The notes: generated by a model not told the origin, from the sequence alone. A stretch of DNA of 64,000 bases from Megaleporinus macrocephalus (GCA_021613375.1 CM038719.1:35223747-35287746); one strand, 5' to 3'; counted from the stretch's first letter, positions 34,261-46,559 are shown. Made by a program: numbers and translations.

Positions 34261-35340
34261 CTTCCTGCTGAAGCTTCTGAACCCTACACTGAAAATGATG
34301 TGAAAGTGTTGTCTGAGAGATCACTGATAACTGCAACAGCCAATATATATACATATATACCATATGGAGCATATTTGAATAGGGAGTGTCCACAACTATG
34401 GGGAGTGGTCTTTGCTTCACACAGTATAATATATGTTATAGAGTGAATTTATTCCATTTTATTTTATTCCTTTATTTATTTTGTATTAAATATTACTATC
34501 ATGTTCAACACGTCTTCCTTCTTTCCAGACATTTTTAAATGTAGGTATAAGTTCTAGTTCTAGTGACTGTGTAAGGTTTTTGTAGTTATTGTTCTATTAT
34601 TTATAAACAATTTAAAGTTTTGCTTTTATTTGTATATATTCACCAGCCTTATATATACACTAATATAATACCGTGATAGGTTAGAGAGGTCCTGGTTACT
34701 TTGCATTGTCTGCCCTCTTCAGGAACATATACACATGCTCAGCTTTTGTGCTCTTAAGAAAGTTACATTAAAAAGATTAAAAGCTATTTTATCAGCTATA
34801 TTAATAATTCCGCTCCTAAATTTAATGAAACTGTGTCAAACTGTCTGTGTCCATTTAAGGAAACCTGTGTAACTGACCTACGTAGTGAGTTTGCAGTACT
34901 AATAGAAATTTATTCACAACTTAGATATTATTTTATAGCCTCTTCATATTTAGTTAATGTCTATACGTGTATTTTTAAGTTCTTTAAAATGATCTTAGGT
35001 CTTCATTTTCACAGATTGTCTTTTTCCCAGAATGATTGACAGTTAAAGGACACTTGTAACTACTGAGTGAAGTGATCAAATAACTGGAACCCAGACAGAT
35101 CTGTTGACGTCTTAAGGGGAGTGAATGTTATTGAAATGCACTATATAACCATACCATACACAGCAAGCATTAATGGATAATCATAAGCATGTATACAAAA
35201 GAAATTGTTGACCATGACAGATATCTCTGTGGTTCTGCTCATTGTTAAGAGAATGTTTACAGCTGTGGTTCATTTGTCTAACAGAAGGATGAGCTTGAGC
35301 GGGTTTTTATACAGGTGTTTAGGCTTTTTGTGTCAGTGTG

Positions 35341-35801
35341 ACTCTCGTGCACAGTAATAAACAGCCGTGTCTTCAGCTTTCAGGCTCTTCACCTGCAGGT
35401 ACAGCATGTTGTTACTGGTGTCTTTAGTGATGGAGAACTGGCCCTGTAGTGACTGGGCAAAGTAGGTGCTAGTGCCACCATCAATGTAACCAATCCACTC
35501 CAGTCCTTTTCTGGGTTTCTGACGGATCCAGTGCATGTAGTAGCTCATCGAGAAACCAGACACAGAACAGGACAGAGTGACCGATTTCCCAGGTTTCTCT
35601 ACCACTGACTCAGAGGAGGTCAGAGACTGTCCATAAGTATCTGGAATAAAGATCATAACAGGATTAGACAAGAAATATTAGCTGCATGTTCTCATACTGT
35701 CTCTCAAATGACAGAATATTTTCAAAGATAACATTAACAGACTAAAAATGGTTTAACTTACATGAAATTAGTATCATTAATATACAGTAACTCAGATTCA
35801 T
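35341..35801 (-). CDS. IGHV gene V11, group III, second gene of tandem unit 2
   Basis: Leader 35762-35801 and V exon 35341-35640. RSS heptamer 35334-35340, 23-bp spacer, nonamer 35302-35310. Landmarks: [24 protein letters not shown] (Gly to Arg in the PGKG turn), [13 protein letters not shown]1 is one residue short (SMSYYMH). Flanks and leader intron match V9 and V13, yet CDR2 ([12 protein letters not shown]) is that of V10. It looks functional. Confidence 0.9.
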
Positions 35802-36237
35802 CTTCCTATTTAGGTTCTGAACCATGACCTAAGAATGTTGTGGGTGTGTTGTCTGAGAGATCACTAATAACTGGGACAGCAAAGAACATGCTATTTATAC
35901 TAAACTGTATTTGAATAGGGAGTGGCCACAACTTTGGGCTGTCGTCTCAGATTCATACAGTTTAATATATGGATGAGTGAATATTCCTATTTTAATAATA
36001 AAAAACACTGTCATGTTAATTTTTAATAAAAACTTTCTCTCCAGACATTTTTATGTTTAGGTGAAATTTCTATTTTAGTGATTGTGGGAGTTACGTGTAA
36101 GTGTATGTTGGTGCATACTGATGACCAATATGTAGCTCTGCTGCTCTGCAGAATTTAGATTATCTGGTAACACTGGTTTACAAATGCTATAAATGATCAG
36201 GAATTATGGGTATTTAATGATATATAAACACTAAAAA

Positions 36238-36900
36238 GTGGACACTATCAGGTCCACTTTCCATAAAGGTGCACTTGTAGCTCTAGAATTACAGACTGTA
36301 CTCTGTCGGTTTCTCTGTTTAGTATGTTACTCTTTTCTTCAATGGTCAGGACCCATACAGAACCACCACAGAGCAGGTACTATTTGGGTGGTGGATCATT
36401 CTCAGCACCGTACTAACACAGATGTAGCATGTTATGAGTGTTTAAACACTTTGTCCACTCACTGTCCACTCTATTAGACACTCCTATCTTGTTGGTCCAC
36501 CTTTTATATGTAAAGTCAGAAACTATAGTTCATCTGTTGCTGTCTGTGTTGGTCACCCTCTAGTCCTTCATCAGTGGTCACAGGACGCTGCCCACAGGAT
36601 ACTGTTAGCTGGATAGTTTTGATTGGTGGACTATTCTCAGTCCAGCAGCAACACTGAGGTGTTCAAACACGCCAGCAGCACTGCTGTGTCTGATCCCCTC
36701 ACACCAGCACAACACACACTAACACACAACCATCATGCCAGTGTTAATTCGGTTATGGGAATGATCCACCTCCCTAATAATACCTTCTCTGTGGTGGTCC
36801 TGTCTGGGTCCTGCAGAACAGGGTGAAAGGGGGCTAAAAAGAGATATAGAAAAAAATAAAGTCTACAGTTAATTTGAACTACTATATGTAGTTGTATATG
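36238..36900. mobile_element. Palindromic dispersed repeat, copy 2
   Basis: Homologue of the repeat at 32.7 kb at the same place in the next tandem unit. Internally shorter: the cagtgctgc block between the left arm and the tttaaacactttgtcc block is missing. Confidence 0.6.
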
Positions 36901-37320
36901 GAGTTTTAACCAGATTTTCTTTTATCAAATTCTTACAAATGATACTTTATTGTTTAGTGTTATAAATAAAATGAATGGTACTTCATCAAACATCTTGCAA
37001 TTACTAATATAAGCTGTTCATGAGAGTTTAGTTATTGCTTTATGAAAGTTAGTGATCAAAGAAAGTTTTATTGTTTAAAACATTATGTTGAATGCTAATT
37101 TATCACAAAGCCAGAGATCGACCACCCTGCAGAGTTTTGTTCCAGTCCACCTCATCCTAACTTTCAGATGTTCATATTTAGATGGTGTTGTTGGTGTTGA
37201 ATGTCTCTGGGGTTCTGGTCATTGTTAAGAGAATGTTTACAGCTCTGGTTCATTTGTCTAACAGAAGGATGAGCTTGAGCGGGTTTTTATACAGGTGTTT
37301 AGGCTTTTTGTGTCAGTGTG

Positions 37321-37796
37321 AGCCTCGTGCACAGTAATAAACAGCCGTGTCTTCAGCTTTCAGGCTCTTCACCTGCAGGTACAGCATGTTATTACTGGTG
37401 TCTTTAGTGATGGAGAACTGGCCCTGTAGTGACTGGGCGAAGTAGATGCTAGTGCCACCATCAATGTAACCAATCCATTCCAGTCCTTTTCCCGGTTTCT
37501 GACAGATCCAGTGCATCCAGTAGCCGCCCATCGAGAAACCAGACACAGAACAGGACAGAGTGACCGATTTCCCAGGTTTCTCTACCACTGACTCAGAGGA
37601 GGTCAGTGACTGTCCATAGGTATCTGGAATAAAAGTAATTAGACAGTAAATAACTTGATTAGATGAGAATTACCTGCATGTTTTCCTAACATCTCTCACA
37701 TGAGAGAATATTCTTAGAGAAAACAGTAACAAACTTAAAAAAAAAATAGAACTTACATGAAATCAGTGTCATTAATATATAACAGCTTAGATTCAT
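37321..37796 (-). CDS. IGHV gene V12, group III, first gene of tandem unit 3
   Basis: Leader 37757-37796 ([13 protein letters not shown]) and V exon 37321-37623. RSS heptamer 37314-37320, 23-bp spacer, nonamer 37282-37290. Framework 2 has WICQ, as in V10. CDR2 is [12 protein letters not shown]. The exon ends YYCARG. Its leader intron type matches V14 rather than V8 and V10. Frame intact. Confidence 0.9.
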
Positions 37797-37929
37797 CTTC
37801 TTACTTAGGTCCTGAATTATAAGTTAAGAATGGTGTGGATGTTGATGAGTGGGGCAGCAAAGAACAGTCTATATATACTCGACTGTATTTGAATAGGGAG
37901 TGTCCACAACTTTGGGCAGTAATATTTGT

Positions 37930-39080
37930 GTGAATATTTCTGTTTTAATAAAACAAGCTGTATCAGAACACTGTCATGTCAACTTAAAATAAAAACAGGA
38001 CTAATTTTTCTCCAGGTATTTTTACATTTAGTTATAGTTTAATGATTGTAAGAGTTAGTAAAAGTTAGTGTATGTTAATGCGTGTTTATGACCAATATGC
38101 TATTCTGGAGCATTTAAATTTAATACACAAATGTAATGAATACACAGGAATTACTGCCAGTTCCTTATAAATCATTCATATCCTACTATATACAGATGAT
38201 TAGTCTGAGTGCTTTTGGTTACTTTACAGTGTCTACCCTTTTCAGGTATTTATATGCATATTCAGATTTTAAGCTTATAATAAATTTACTTTAAATATAT
38301 ATATCATCCCTGTCCAAAGACATACAAGTATTTCCAAAATGGAAATTCTAAAGGTGAGGACAAAACATTTTTAACTTTCAATGTAAGAAGGTTTTATTCA
38401 AAGTGATTTTAGAGCATTTTTTTGTTTTTTTCAGATGTTGTAGTAATGTTGTCAGGGAGTTTTCTGATAACTAGGAAGCCAAGAATGTACCGTTTATACC
38501 AAACTGTGTACCAAAGGGTGTGTTCACAATAAGCAGAGTAAAGTCTTAGATTCACAAAATATGTCTTATTTCCATGACATATTTTATGGAGCTCTGTATG
38601 TACAGTAGATACTGAAATATGTTTGATATGCTTTTAGTGTATGTGGGTATGTGTGTTGGTTACTTTGCATACTCTGCCCTCTAGAGGCCTCAACATGAAT
38701 AATTAGAATTTGTACTGAGAATTAAGCCACTTTAAAAGAACCATATCACAATTCTATCAAAATGTCTATATAATGAAAATGGGCCACACAATCTATGTAC
38801 CAGTTTGAGAAGCCCACAAATCAGCCTTGGAATTTGAAGTAGGACGCAGGATGTTACATCCTATCAGTATACGAACAGAGATCCTGATTTTATATGTGAA
38901 CTAAATGAATATAAATGAGCGGTCCAGAGCTCTTTATCATGTAGTGATGTTCGTTCAAACAGTGCACAAATAAAAAAGAATAATGGTGGTGTTGGTGTTT
39001 TCTGGGATTCTCTGGGGTTCTGCTCATTGTTAAGAGAATGTTTACAGCTGTGGTTCATTTGTGTAACAGAAGGATGAGCT
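37930..39080. other. V12-V13 interval with remnants of a group II flank
   Basis: The stretch 38180-38560 matches the flank at 23.5 and 41.9 kb, and 38570-38830 matches the region upstream of V5 (24.78-25.05 kb) including the ctgccctctagaggcctcaa block. No group II V exon remains here, so a V was probably lost. Confidence 0.5.
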
Positions 39081-39125
39081 TGAGAGGGTTTTTATACAGG
39101 TGTTTAGGCTTTTTGTGTCAGTGTG

Positions 39126-39589
39126 AGTCTCGTGCACAGTAATAAACAGCCGTGTCTTCAGCTTTCAGGCTCTTCACCTGCAGGTACAGCATGTTCTTAC
39201 TGGTGTCTTTAGTGATGGAGAACTGGCCCTGTAATGACTGGGCAAATGTAGTGCCTGTGCCACCATCAATGCGACCAATCCATTCCAGTCCTTTTCCAGG
39301 TTTCTGACGGATCCAGTGCATGTACCAGCTACTCAGTGAGAAACCAGACACAGAACAGGACAGAGTGACCGATTTCCCAGGTTTCTCTACCACTGACTCA
39401 GAGGAGGTCAGTGACTGTCCATAAGTATCTGGAAAAAAGATCATAACAGGATTAGACAAGAAATATTAGCTGTATGTTCTCATACTGTCTCTCAGATAAG
39501 AGAATATTTTCAAAGATAACATTAACAGACTAAAAATGGTTTAACTTACATGAAACTAGTATCATTAATATACAGTAACTAAGATTCAT
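39126..39589 (-). CDS. IGHV gene V13, group III, second gene of tandem unit 3
   Basis: Leader 39550-39589 and V exon 39126-39428. Landmarks: [37 protein letters not shown]2 is [12 protein letters not shown], a mixture of the two CDR2 types in the array. RSS heptamer 39119-39125, 23-bp spacer, nonamer 39087-39095. Upstream lie a TATA-like run (about 39681-39687) and an octamer variant at 39697-39704. It looks functional. Confidence 0.92.
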
Positions 39590-39696
39590 CTTCCTATTTA
39601 GGTTCTGAACCATAATATAAGAATGGTTTGAACGTGTTGTCTGAGAGATCATTAATAACTGGGACAGCAAAGAACATGCTATATATACTAGACTGT

Positions 39697-39704
39697 ATTT
39701 GAAT
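39697..39704 (-). promoter_or_regulatory. Octamer variant of group III V promoters (example at V13)
   Basis: ATTCAAAT in sense, one base off ATGCAAAT, within a block (actgtatttgaataggga on the plus strand) conserved upstream of nearly all group III genes. A TATATA run follows 10-16 bp downstream towards the gene. Conservation across the group suggests it acts as the octamer. Confidence 0.55.
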
Positions 39705-39981
39705 AGGGAGTGGCCACAACTTTGGGCTGTCGTCTCGGATTCATACAGTTTAATATATGGATGAGTGAATATTCCTATTTTAATAATAAAAAACACTGTC
39801 ATGTTAATTTTGAATAAAAACTTTCTCTCCAGACATTTTTATATTTAGGTGAAATTTCTATTTTAGTGATTTTAGGAGTTACGTGTAAGTGTATGTTAAT
39901 GCATACTGATGACCAATATGAAGCTCTGCTGCATAAAAGATCAGGAATTATGGGTATTTAATGATATATAAATAATAAAAA

Positions 39982-40640
39982 GTGGACACTGTCAGGTCCA
40001 CTTTCCATATAAGTGCACTTGTAGCTCTAGAATTACAGACTGTACTCTGTCGGTTTCTCTATATAGTATGTTACTCTTTTCTTCACTGGTCAGGATCCTC
40101 CCAGGACCACCACAGAGCAGGTACTATTTGGGTGGTGGATCATTCTCAGCACCGTACTAACACGGATGTAGCATGTTATGAGTGTTTAAACACTTTGTCC
40201 ACTCACTGTCCACTCTATTAGACACTCCCACCTTGTTGGTCCACCTTATATATGTAAAGTCAGAAACTATAGTTCACCTGTTGCTGTCTGTGTTGATCAT
40301 CCTCTAGTCCTTCATCAGTGGTCACAGGATGCTGCCCACAGGACACTGTTGGCTGGATGTTGCTGATGGGTGGACTATTCTCAGTCCAGTAGTGACACTG
40401 AGGTGTTTAAACACTCCAGCAGCACTGCTGTGTCTGATTCACTCACACCAGCACAACACACACTAACACTCCACCATGTGAGTGTTACTGCAGTGCAGAG
40501 AATGATCCACAATCCAAATAATACCTGCTCTGTGGTGGTCCTGACCATTGCAGAACATGGTGAAAGGGGGCTCAAAAGAGATATAGAAAAAAGGAAGGTC
40601 TACAGTTAATTTGAACTACTATATGGAGTTTTAACCAGAT
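39982..40640. mobile_element. Palindromic dispersed repeat, copy 3
   Basis: Third homologue. It keeps a better right arm than the other two (gcagagaatgatccacaatc followed by ctgctctgtggtggtcctga). Confidence 0.6.
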
Positions 40641-41049
40641 TTTCTTTTATCAAATTCTTACAAATGATCCTTTATTGTTTAGTGTTATAAATAAAATGAA
40701 TGGTACTTTATCAAACATCTTGCAATTACTGATATAAGCTGTTTGTGAGAGTTTAGTTATTGCTTTATGAGTAAAGGTTAGTGATCAAATAAAGTTTTAT
40801 TGTTTAAAACATTATGTTGAATGCTAATTTATCATAAAGCAAGAGATCGACCACCCTGCAGAGTTTTGTTCCAGTTCACCTCATCCTAACTTTCAGATGT
40901 TCATATTTAGATGGTGTTGTTGGTGTTGGATGTCTCTGGGGTTGTGCTCATTGTTAAGAGAATGTTTACAGCTCTGGTTCATTTGTGTAACAGAAGGATG
41001 AGCTTGAGCTGGTTTTTATACAGGTGTTTAGGCTTTTTGTGTCAGTGTG

Positions 41050-41523
41050 AGTCTCGTGCACAGTAATAAACAGCCGTGTCTTCAGTTTTCAGGCTCTTCA
41101 CCTGCAGGTACAGCATGTTTTTACTGGTGTCTTTAGTGATGGAGAACTGGCCCTGTAGTGACTGGGCATATATAGTGCCTGTGCCAGTATCAATGCGACC
41201 AATCCACTCCAGTCCTTTTCCGGGTTTCTGACGGATCCACTGCATGTAGTAGCTGCCCATCGAGAAACCAGACACAGAACAGGACAGAGTGACTGATTTC
41301 CCAGGTTTCTCCACTACAGACTCAGAGGAGGTCAGTGACTGTCCATAAGTATCTGGAATAAAAGTAATTAGACAGTAAATAACTTGATTAGATTACAATT
41401 ACCTGCATGTTTTCATAACATCTCTCAGATGAAAGAATATTCCTAGAGAAAACAGTAACAAACTTAAAAAAAATAGAACTTACATGAAATCAGTATCATT
41501 AATATATAACAGCTTAGATTCAT
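41050..41523 (-). CDS. IGHV gene V14, group III, start of a fourth unit
   Basis: Leader 41484-41523 and V exon 41050-41352. Landmarks: [37 protein letters not shown]2 [12 protein letters not shown] matches V9, which sits in the other position of the unit. RSS heptamer 41043-41049, 23-bp spacer, nonamer 41011-41019. It has the normal WIRQ, unlike V10 and V12 in the corresponding places. It looks functional. Confidence 0.92.
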
Positions 41524-42839
41524 CTTTTTACTTAGGTCCTGAATTATAAGTTAAGAATGGTGTGGACGTTGATGAGTGGGGCAGCAAAGAACATTCTATA
41601 TATACTCGACTGTTTTGAATAGGGAGTGTCCACAGCTTTGGGCTTTGTTTCACACTGTATAACACACTGATGAGTGAATGTTTCTATTTTAATAAAACAG
41701 GCTGTATCAGAACACTGTCATGGCAATTAAAAAAAAAACAAAAAACAGGGCTAATTTTTCTCCAGGTATTTTTACATTTAGGTATAGTTTAATTATTGTA
41801 AGAGTTTAAGAATTAAGTGTATGTTGATGCATATTTATGACCAATATGTAGCTGTGCTATTCTAGAGAATTTGATTTAATACACAAATGTAATGAATACA
41901 CAGGAATTACTGCCAGTTCCTTATAAATCATTCATATCCTACTATATACAGATGATTAGTCTGAGTGCTTTTGGTTACTTTGCAGTGTCTACCCTTTTCA
42001 GGTATTTATATGCATATTCTTTAAAAATATATATCATCCCTGTCCAAAGACATACAAGTATTTCCAAAATGGAAATTCTAAAGGTGAGGACAAAACATTC
42101 TCAACTTTCAATGTAAGAAGGTTTTATTCAAAGTGATTTTAGAGCATTTTTTTGTTTTTTTCAGATGTTGTAGAAATGTTGTCAGGGAATTTTCTGATAA
42201 CTGGGAAGCCAAGAATGTACCATTTATACCAAACTGTGTAGCAAAGGGTGTGTTCACAATAAGCAGAGTAAAGTCTTAATTTCACTGACGAGTGATTTTT
42301 TATATTTTAGTCACGTGATATATACTCCTTTTACTTTCACAGATACAATTCTGAGTGAAACTAAATTACTTTTGTAGATACCACTACTAAAATCAGGTAA
42401 AATAGTTTAATTGAACTTAAATATATGTAGCAAAATTTAATGCAAGTCTGCTAAAAAGAGTCAATAGCAAAAGTTATGGACATCATCCTTGCCTAATGTA
42501 GTTTCTGATCATGACCACGTTTATGTATTATGTATTCGTTTAATGTATTCTTAAAAGTTATTGTTGTAATTACAGTTTTGGGATGTGAGGAAAATTAGTC
42601 TTCATATTTCTGTATAGTTCAATAGGCCTATTTGTAATTTCCTAACGTTTAAAACTAACAGAAAAGGCTCAAACAGGATACATAATGCAGTTTAAGCAGC
42701 ATTGCAAAATTATTGTTTTTTTACTTTTGAACTCTAAGCATTCATTTTGTTGTCCCACATGAATATGTAGCTCACCTTAAAAAGCCTTTAACTGGAAGCA
42801 GTTAATTTCCAAGGTTTTCTCTTAAGAAGGATTGATGTT

Positions 42840-42965
42840 TTTACTTATATTTACATATTCCTCTCTCTAGAGGTTTAACATCAACCTATTTAAATTTTCA
42901 GAAGGAACCTGCTGGTGTACTTGCAGATCAAGCTGAAGCTCCTCCTTATTGTTAATGCTCAATTC
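42840..42965 (-). pseudogene. Orphan upstream flank of a group II V gene
   Basis: The sequence from ttacatattcctctctctag through gtttaacatcaacctattta to the aagctgaagctcctcctt block matches the region upstream of V5 and the group II pseudogene, including the altered octamer site. No leader or V exon follows. It appears to be the remnant of a deleted group II gene. Confidence 0.55.
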
Positions 42966-43249
42966 ATATCTCCAGTGAAGAAAGTAATTTAATGATTATA
43001 TGCCCTGTAACTCCTGTATCTACTGCCGATATCACAAAACAAAGTCTTGTCTGTTATACTTTTAGTGTTTGTGTTGGTTGCTGTACCAGGTACCCAGTCC
43101 CTGGGCACTGCCTTCCTGTTGGGTGCCTGGCACAGTTGCTTTGCACAGGCTGCCCTCTAGAGGCCTCAGTAAGTACATTCAGAATTTGCATTATTAAATA
43201 AGAACTGTAAAAAAAATTTATATCATAGCATCTGGTAAAAGCGTATGTT

Positions 43250-43620
43250 TATACATGGGTCCAGTGAATGCTGCAGAGTAGCAGGAAGGTCAGGGCTTTA
43301 TGACCCCCGTCATTTGGGGTTTTATGGCAGGCAACTCCAGGCCTGAGAACAAGACCCTGCAATGTTATCTTAAGATCTTCTATTTGAGAACAAGACCCAA
43401 GCCCAGAGAAGTATGACTGACCAGGTGTACCACATGGGCCAGAAGGAGCAGAAAGGCAGGCCTATACAAGACATTGCAGCCAGAAACACGATTAAGACCA
43501 GGGTTTGAGAGCTCTCAGAGAACGTCTGTATCATGATATATTAAGAATAAAACCTTAAACTCTGAACTGGTCTCCCTCTTCATTCTCACAGCAAAAACAA
43601 AATTACGACAGAACTTTTCA
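43250..43620. mobile_element. LTR-like repeat, copy 1
   Basis: Shares gaactggtctccctcttcat and neighbouring blocks with 51.08 kb, and the cacatgggccag block with 52.04 kb. An AATAAA-type site precedes the shared block. The pattern suits a solo LTR of an old retroelement, but no paired LTR, primer site or coding region was seen. Confidence 0.35.
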
Positions 43621-43974
43621 AATAATTGTCTGCCAGTCGTATGTGGTAATAGAATTAAGTTTACATGTCTGTCAAAATCCTCAAAAACTATGCATAGATT
43701 CTGTATAATATACACAGAAATAAGAAACCATACAACCTCACATTCTGATCAAATTTACGGAATGGTCTGAGTTTATAGAGGCAATTTCACCAAGTTTCCC
43801 AAAAGCCTTGAAATTCTGGGATCATCTTCAAACGCTGACTAAAGACCACCATCTCTTTGTTAAGCACTTATAAGCACTAATCTACTGTATTATTGAAATG
43901 CATCATATTGCACTTAAGTAGCTGCTCTTAACTCTTTTCTCTTCTAGATAGGAACACTGTCTGGGTATTACTGG

Positions 43975-44179
43975 GTATAGCACTTAAACTGTATGTAACC
44001 TTGTATTTTATTCTCTGCTTTGAATGTAGTCCTGTCTTGCTAGGCACTGCACTTGTATTGTATCTAACCCTGTATTTTGGTGTCTTCCTTCTAGGTATCA
44101 GCGCTGGCCCTTGTTTGTGACAGTGTTTGAGCTCAAGGGTAGCTTGGACTTAAACCCGTTTGTACTAGTTAGAGATATA
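43975..44179. mobile_element. Dispersed repeat interrupted by a MITE (left part)
   Basis: Matches, in reverse orientation, the sequence at 47.5-47.71 kb (shared: cagtgtttgagctcaagggt and neighbours). Its continuation, ending in tcgctctgaataagagtg, resumes at 44764-44845 after the inserted element. Confidence 0.55.
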
Positions 44180-44763
44180 GGGTCTGTCGCAAAACCTAGT
44201 GAGTGTGTATGTAGGCTGTCTAGGTAGGCAGCTGTTTAAGTAGCAGCGTTCTGTCTGACATCTTTCCTCATAAAACAGATTACTGAGACGCTCTAGTTAG
44301 AGAGAGACTGCGTCACGGCTTGTTCCCGCCCACTGCAGCACGCGACCAGTGGTTTAGCCCGCATCCAAAACAATAGCCCCAGGCTTAAAAATCCGCTAGC
44401 ATAAATGCTAATGTCTTGAGTATAAAACTGCTAAATGGTGAAGGACTCGTTACAGAGTTGATAATAAAATACTGTTTTGTGTGATTATATGACCAGAAAC
44501 ACATTAAAACTCCAGAGAGAATCAAAATAACTCACATTTTAAAACCACTTCACTGCTTGTAGATTTGCCTGCGTTGCATCATGGGATTGTCTTAGCGGCT
44601 GAGGAAGCATTTGATGCTTCCTTAAAATCGGGCCAAAATAAGGCGTCTTAGTAAACAGCATGTTTCAGGTATGTAAGTATTGAGACAGCCTACATGTGGG
44701 GAGCGCATACTATGACGTAAAATGCCGCCTATGTAGGAGCTCACTAGGTTTTGAGACACACCC
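44180..44763. mobile_element. MITE with terminal inverted repeats
   Basis: 584 bp. The left end gggtctgtcgcaaaacctag and the right end (reverse complement gggtgtgtctcaaaacctag) match at 17 or 18 of 20 bases. It is flanked on both sides by atata, a likely target duplication. No ORF. It is nested within an older dispersed repeat, which resumes directly after it. Superfamily not assigned. Confidence 0.75.
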
Positions 44764-44845
44764 ATATACTCCGACCGAACACAAAGCTCTTATGTAAGTC
44801 GCTCTGAATAAGAGTGTCTGCTTAATGCCCTAAATGTAATGTTAA

Positions 44846-45745
44846 GTGAGTACACTTGCCCGGAGAGGTGGGCAGCCCCATCCGCAGGGCTAGGGGAGTA
44901 GTTGGGGGTCAAGTTTCTTGCTCTAGGGCACTTTAATTGTGTCCTGTCAGTTCAGGGAATCAAACCAGCAACCTTCTGGTCACAAGGCTGGTTCCCTTAC
45001 CTCCAGCATCAGATGGTGGTGTTATAACTGTATAATGCTGCACACAGGTACGGCCAAGTATGAATATGATGTAGTTCATGATTCTAGCTGCATACTGTAG
45101 AGGTTGTATAGGCCTTTTAGTTATAAACACCTGCCGTGAAGCCAAAGTCTAATAGTATTCAGAAGCAATACAAATTAAAGGAGCAGTATGTAAGGCGTGC
45201 ACTGAGGGCAAACTCAGTGTAGTGACTTACTATTCAAAGTGGGAATGCAAAGCAGCATGGGCCCGGGCAGATATTTCTTCAACACCATATATAGAATTGT
45301 TATTTCTTCACATTCTGTCAGTACTTTTGCATGCACCATATTGCTATTCTGTCATTTTGCATAAATGCAAGCTCAAATTATGAAGATATTACAAAGATTA
45401 GGGTTGTATATGTGTAATGGTGTGTTAAGGTTGTGATAGGTTTTGCTAAAGGAAAAGATTTGAGTCCAAACACACAAAATAATTAGGGTGACCAACAATC
45501 CCATCAGGGCCTCTGCAATGCTCTCAACGAACTAAACCAATCAAGCCATCTCCATTAATGATTTTTATTACATATAATAAATTACATAATTTTCTCACAG
45601 TACATATAAGCATACTTACACACACCAAAACCAAAAATAAATACATCCACCAAATACTAACCAAAAAATAGCAGATGTCCCTGGGGTTCTTCTCCCCAGC
45701 AAAGCAATGTTTATAGATGCATTTGGCTAGCAGAAGGATGAGCTT
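44846..45745. other. Interval between nested repeats and V15
   Basis: No V sequence or intact element was recognised. Short ORFs only. Confidence 0.45.
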
Positions 45746-45788
45746 GAGCAGGTTTTTATGCGAGGCTGTTGCTTTTTGTGTCAGTGTG

Positions 45789-46235
45789 AGTCTCGTGCAC
45801 AGTAATAAACAGCCGTGTCCTCAACTTTCAGGCTCTTCACCTGCAGGTACAGCATGTTGTTACTGGTGTCTTTAGTGATGGAGAACTGGCCCTGTAGTGA
45901 CTGGGCAAAGGTAGTGCCCGTGCCAGTATTAATGAATCCAATCCATTCCAATCCTTTTCCTGGTTTCTGGCGGACCCAGTGCATCCAGTAGCTGCCCATT
46001 GAGAAACCAGACACAGAACAGGACAGAGTGACCGATGTCCCAGGTTTCTCCACCACCAACTCAGAAGAGGTCAGTGACTGTCCATATGTATCTGGAATAA
46101 AAGAGGGTTTTGATTATTTATAATAAGATTTGTGACAAATACTGCTATCATGCTATAGAGAATATTCTAAGTGACTCTGAAAATATGGAACTTACATGAA
46201 ATTAGTATCATTAATATGCAGTAACTCAAAATCAT
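45789..46235 (-). CDS. IGHV gene V15, group III
   Basis: Leader 46196-46235 ([13 protein letters not shown]) and V exon 45789-46091. Landmarks: [24 protein letters not shown] (Val instead of Ile), [13 protein letters not shown]2 is [15 protein letters not shown]: heptamer cagtgtg 45782-45788, nonamer ggtttttat 45751-45759, with a 22-bp spacer where other group III genes have 23. More diverged in its flanks than the tandem-unit genes. It looks functional. Confidence 0.9.
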
Positions 46236-46559
46236 TTTCCTGCTGAAGCTCTGAACCCTAAATGCAGAGTCTTGTGGAAGTGCCCTCTGAGAGATAACTG
46301 ATAACTGGGAGAATGCGCTCAATATATATATCAGACTGTATTTGAATAGGGAGTGTCTACAGCTTCAGGCACTTCAATATAAAGATGAGTGGATGTGTCT
46401 AATTTTGTAATGAAGCAATTTTCTGAATAGTAAATCAGACACTGTTTATGTGAAATGCACACATTCAAAATATATGAAAAAAAAAATATTTTCTTTACAT
46501 AAACAAGGCTTCTTTTCTCTGCAGGGCTAATCAATATTGTCAGCAATTCATTATCTGGC

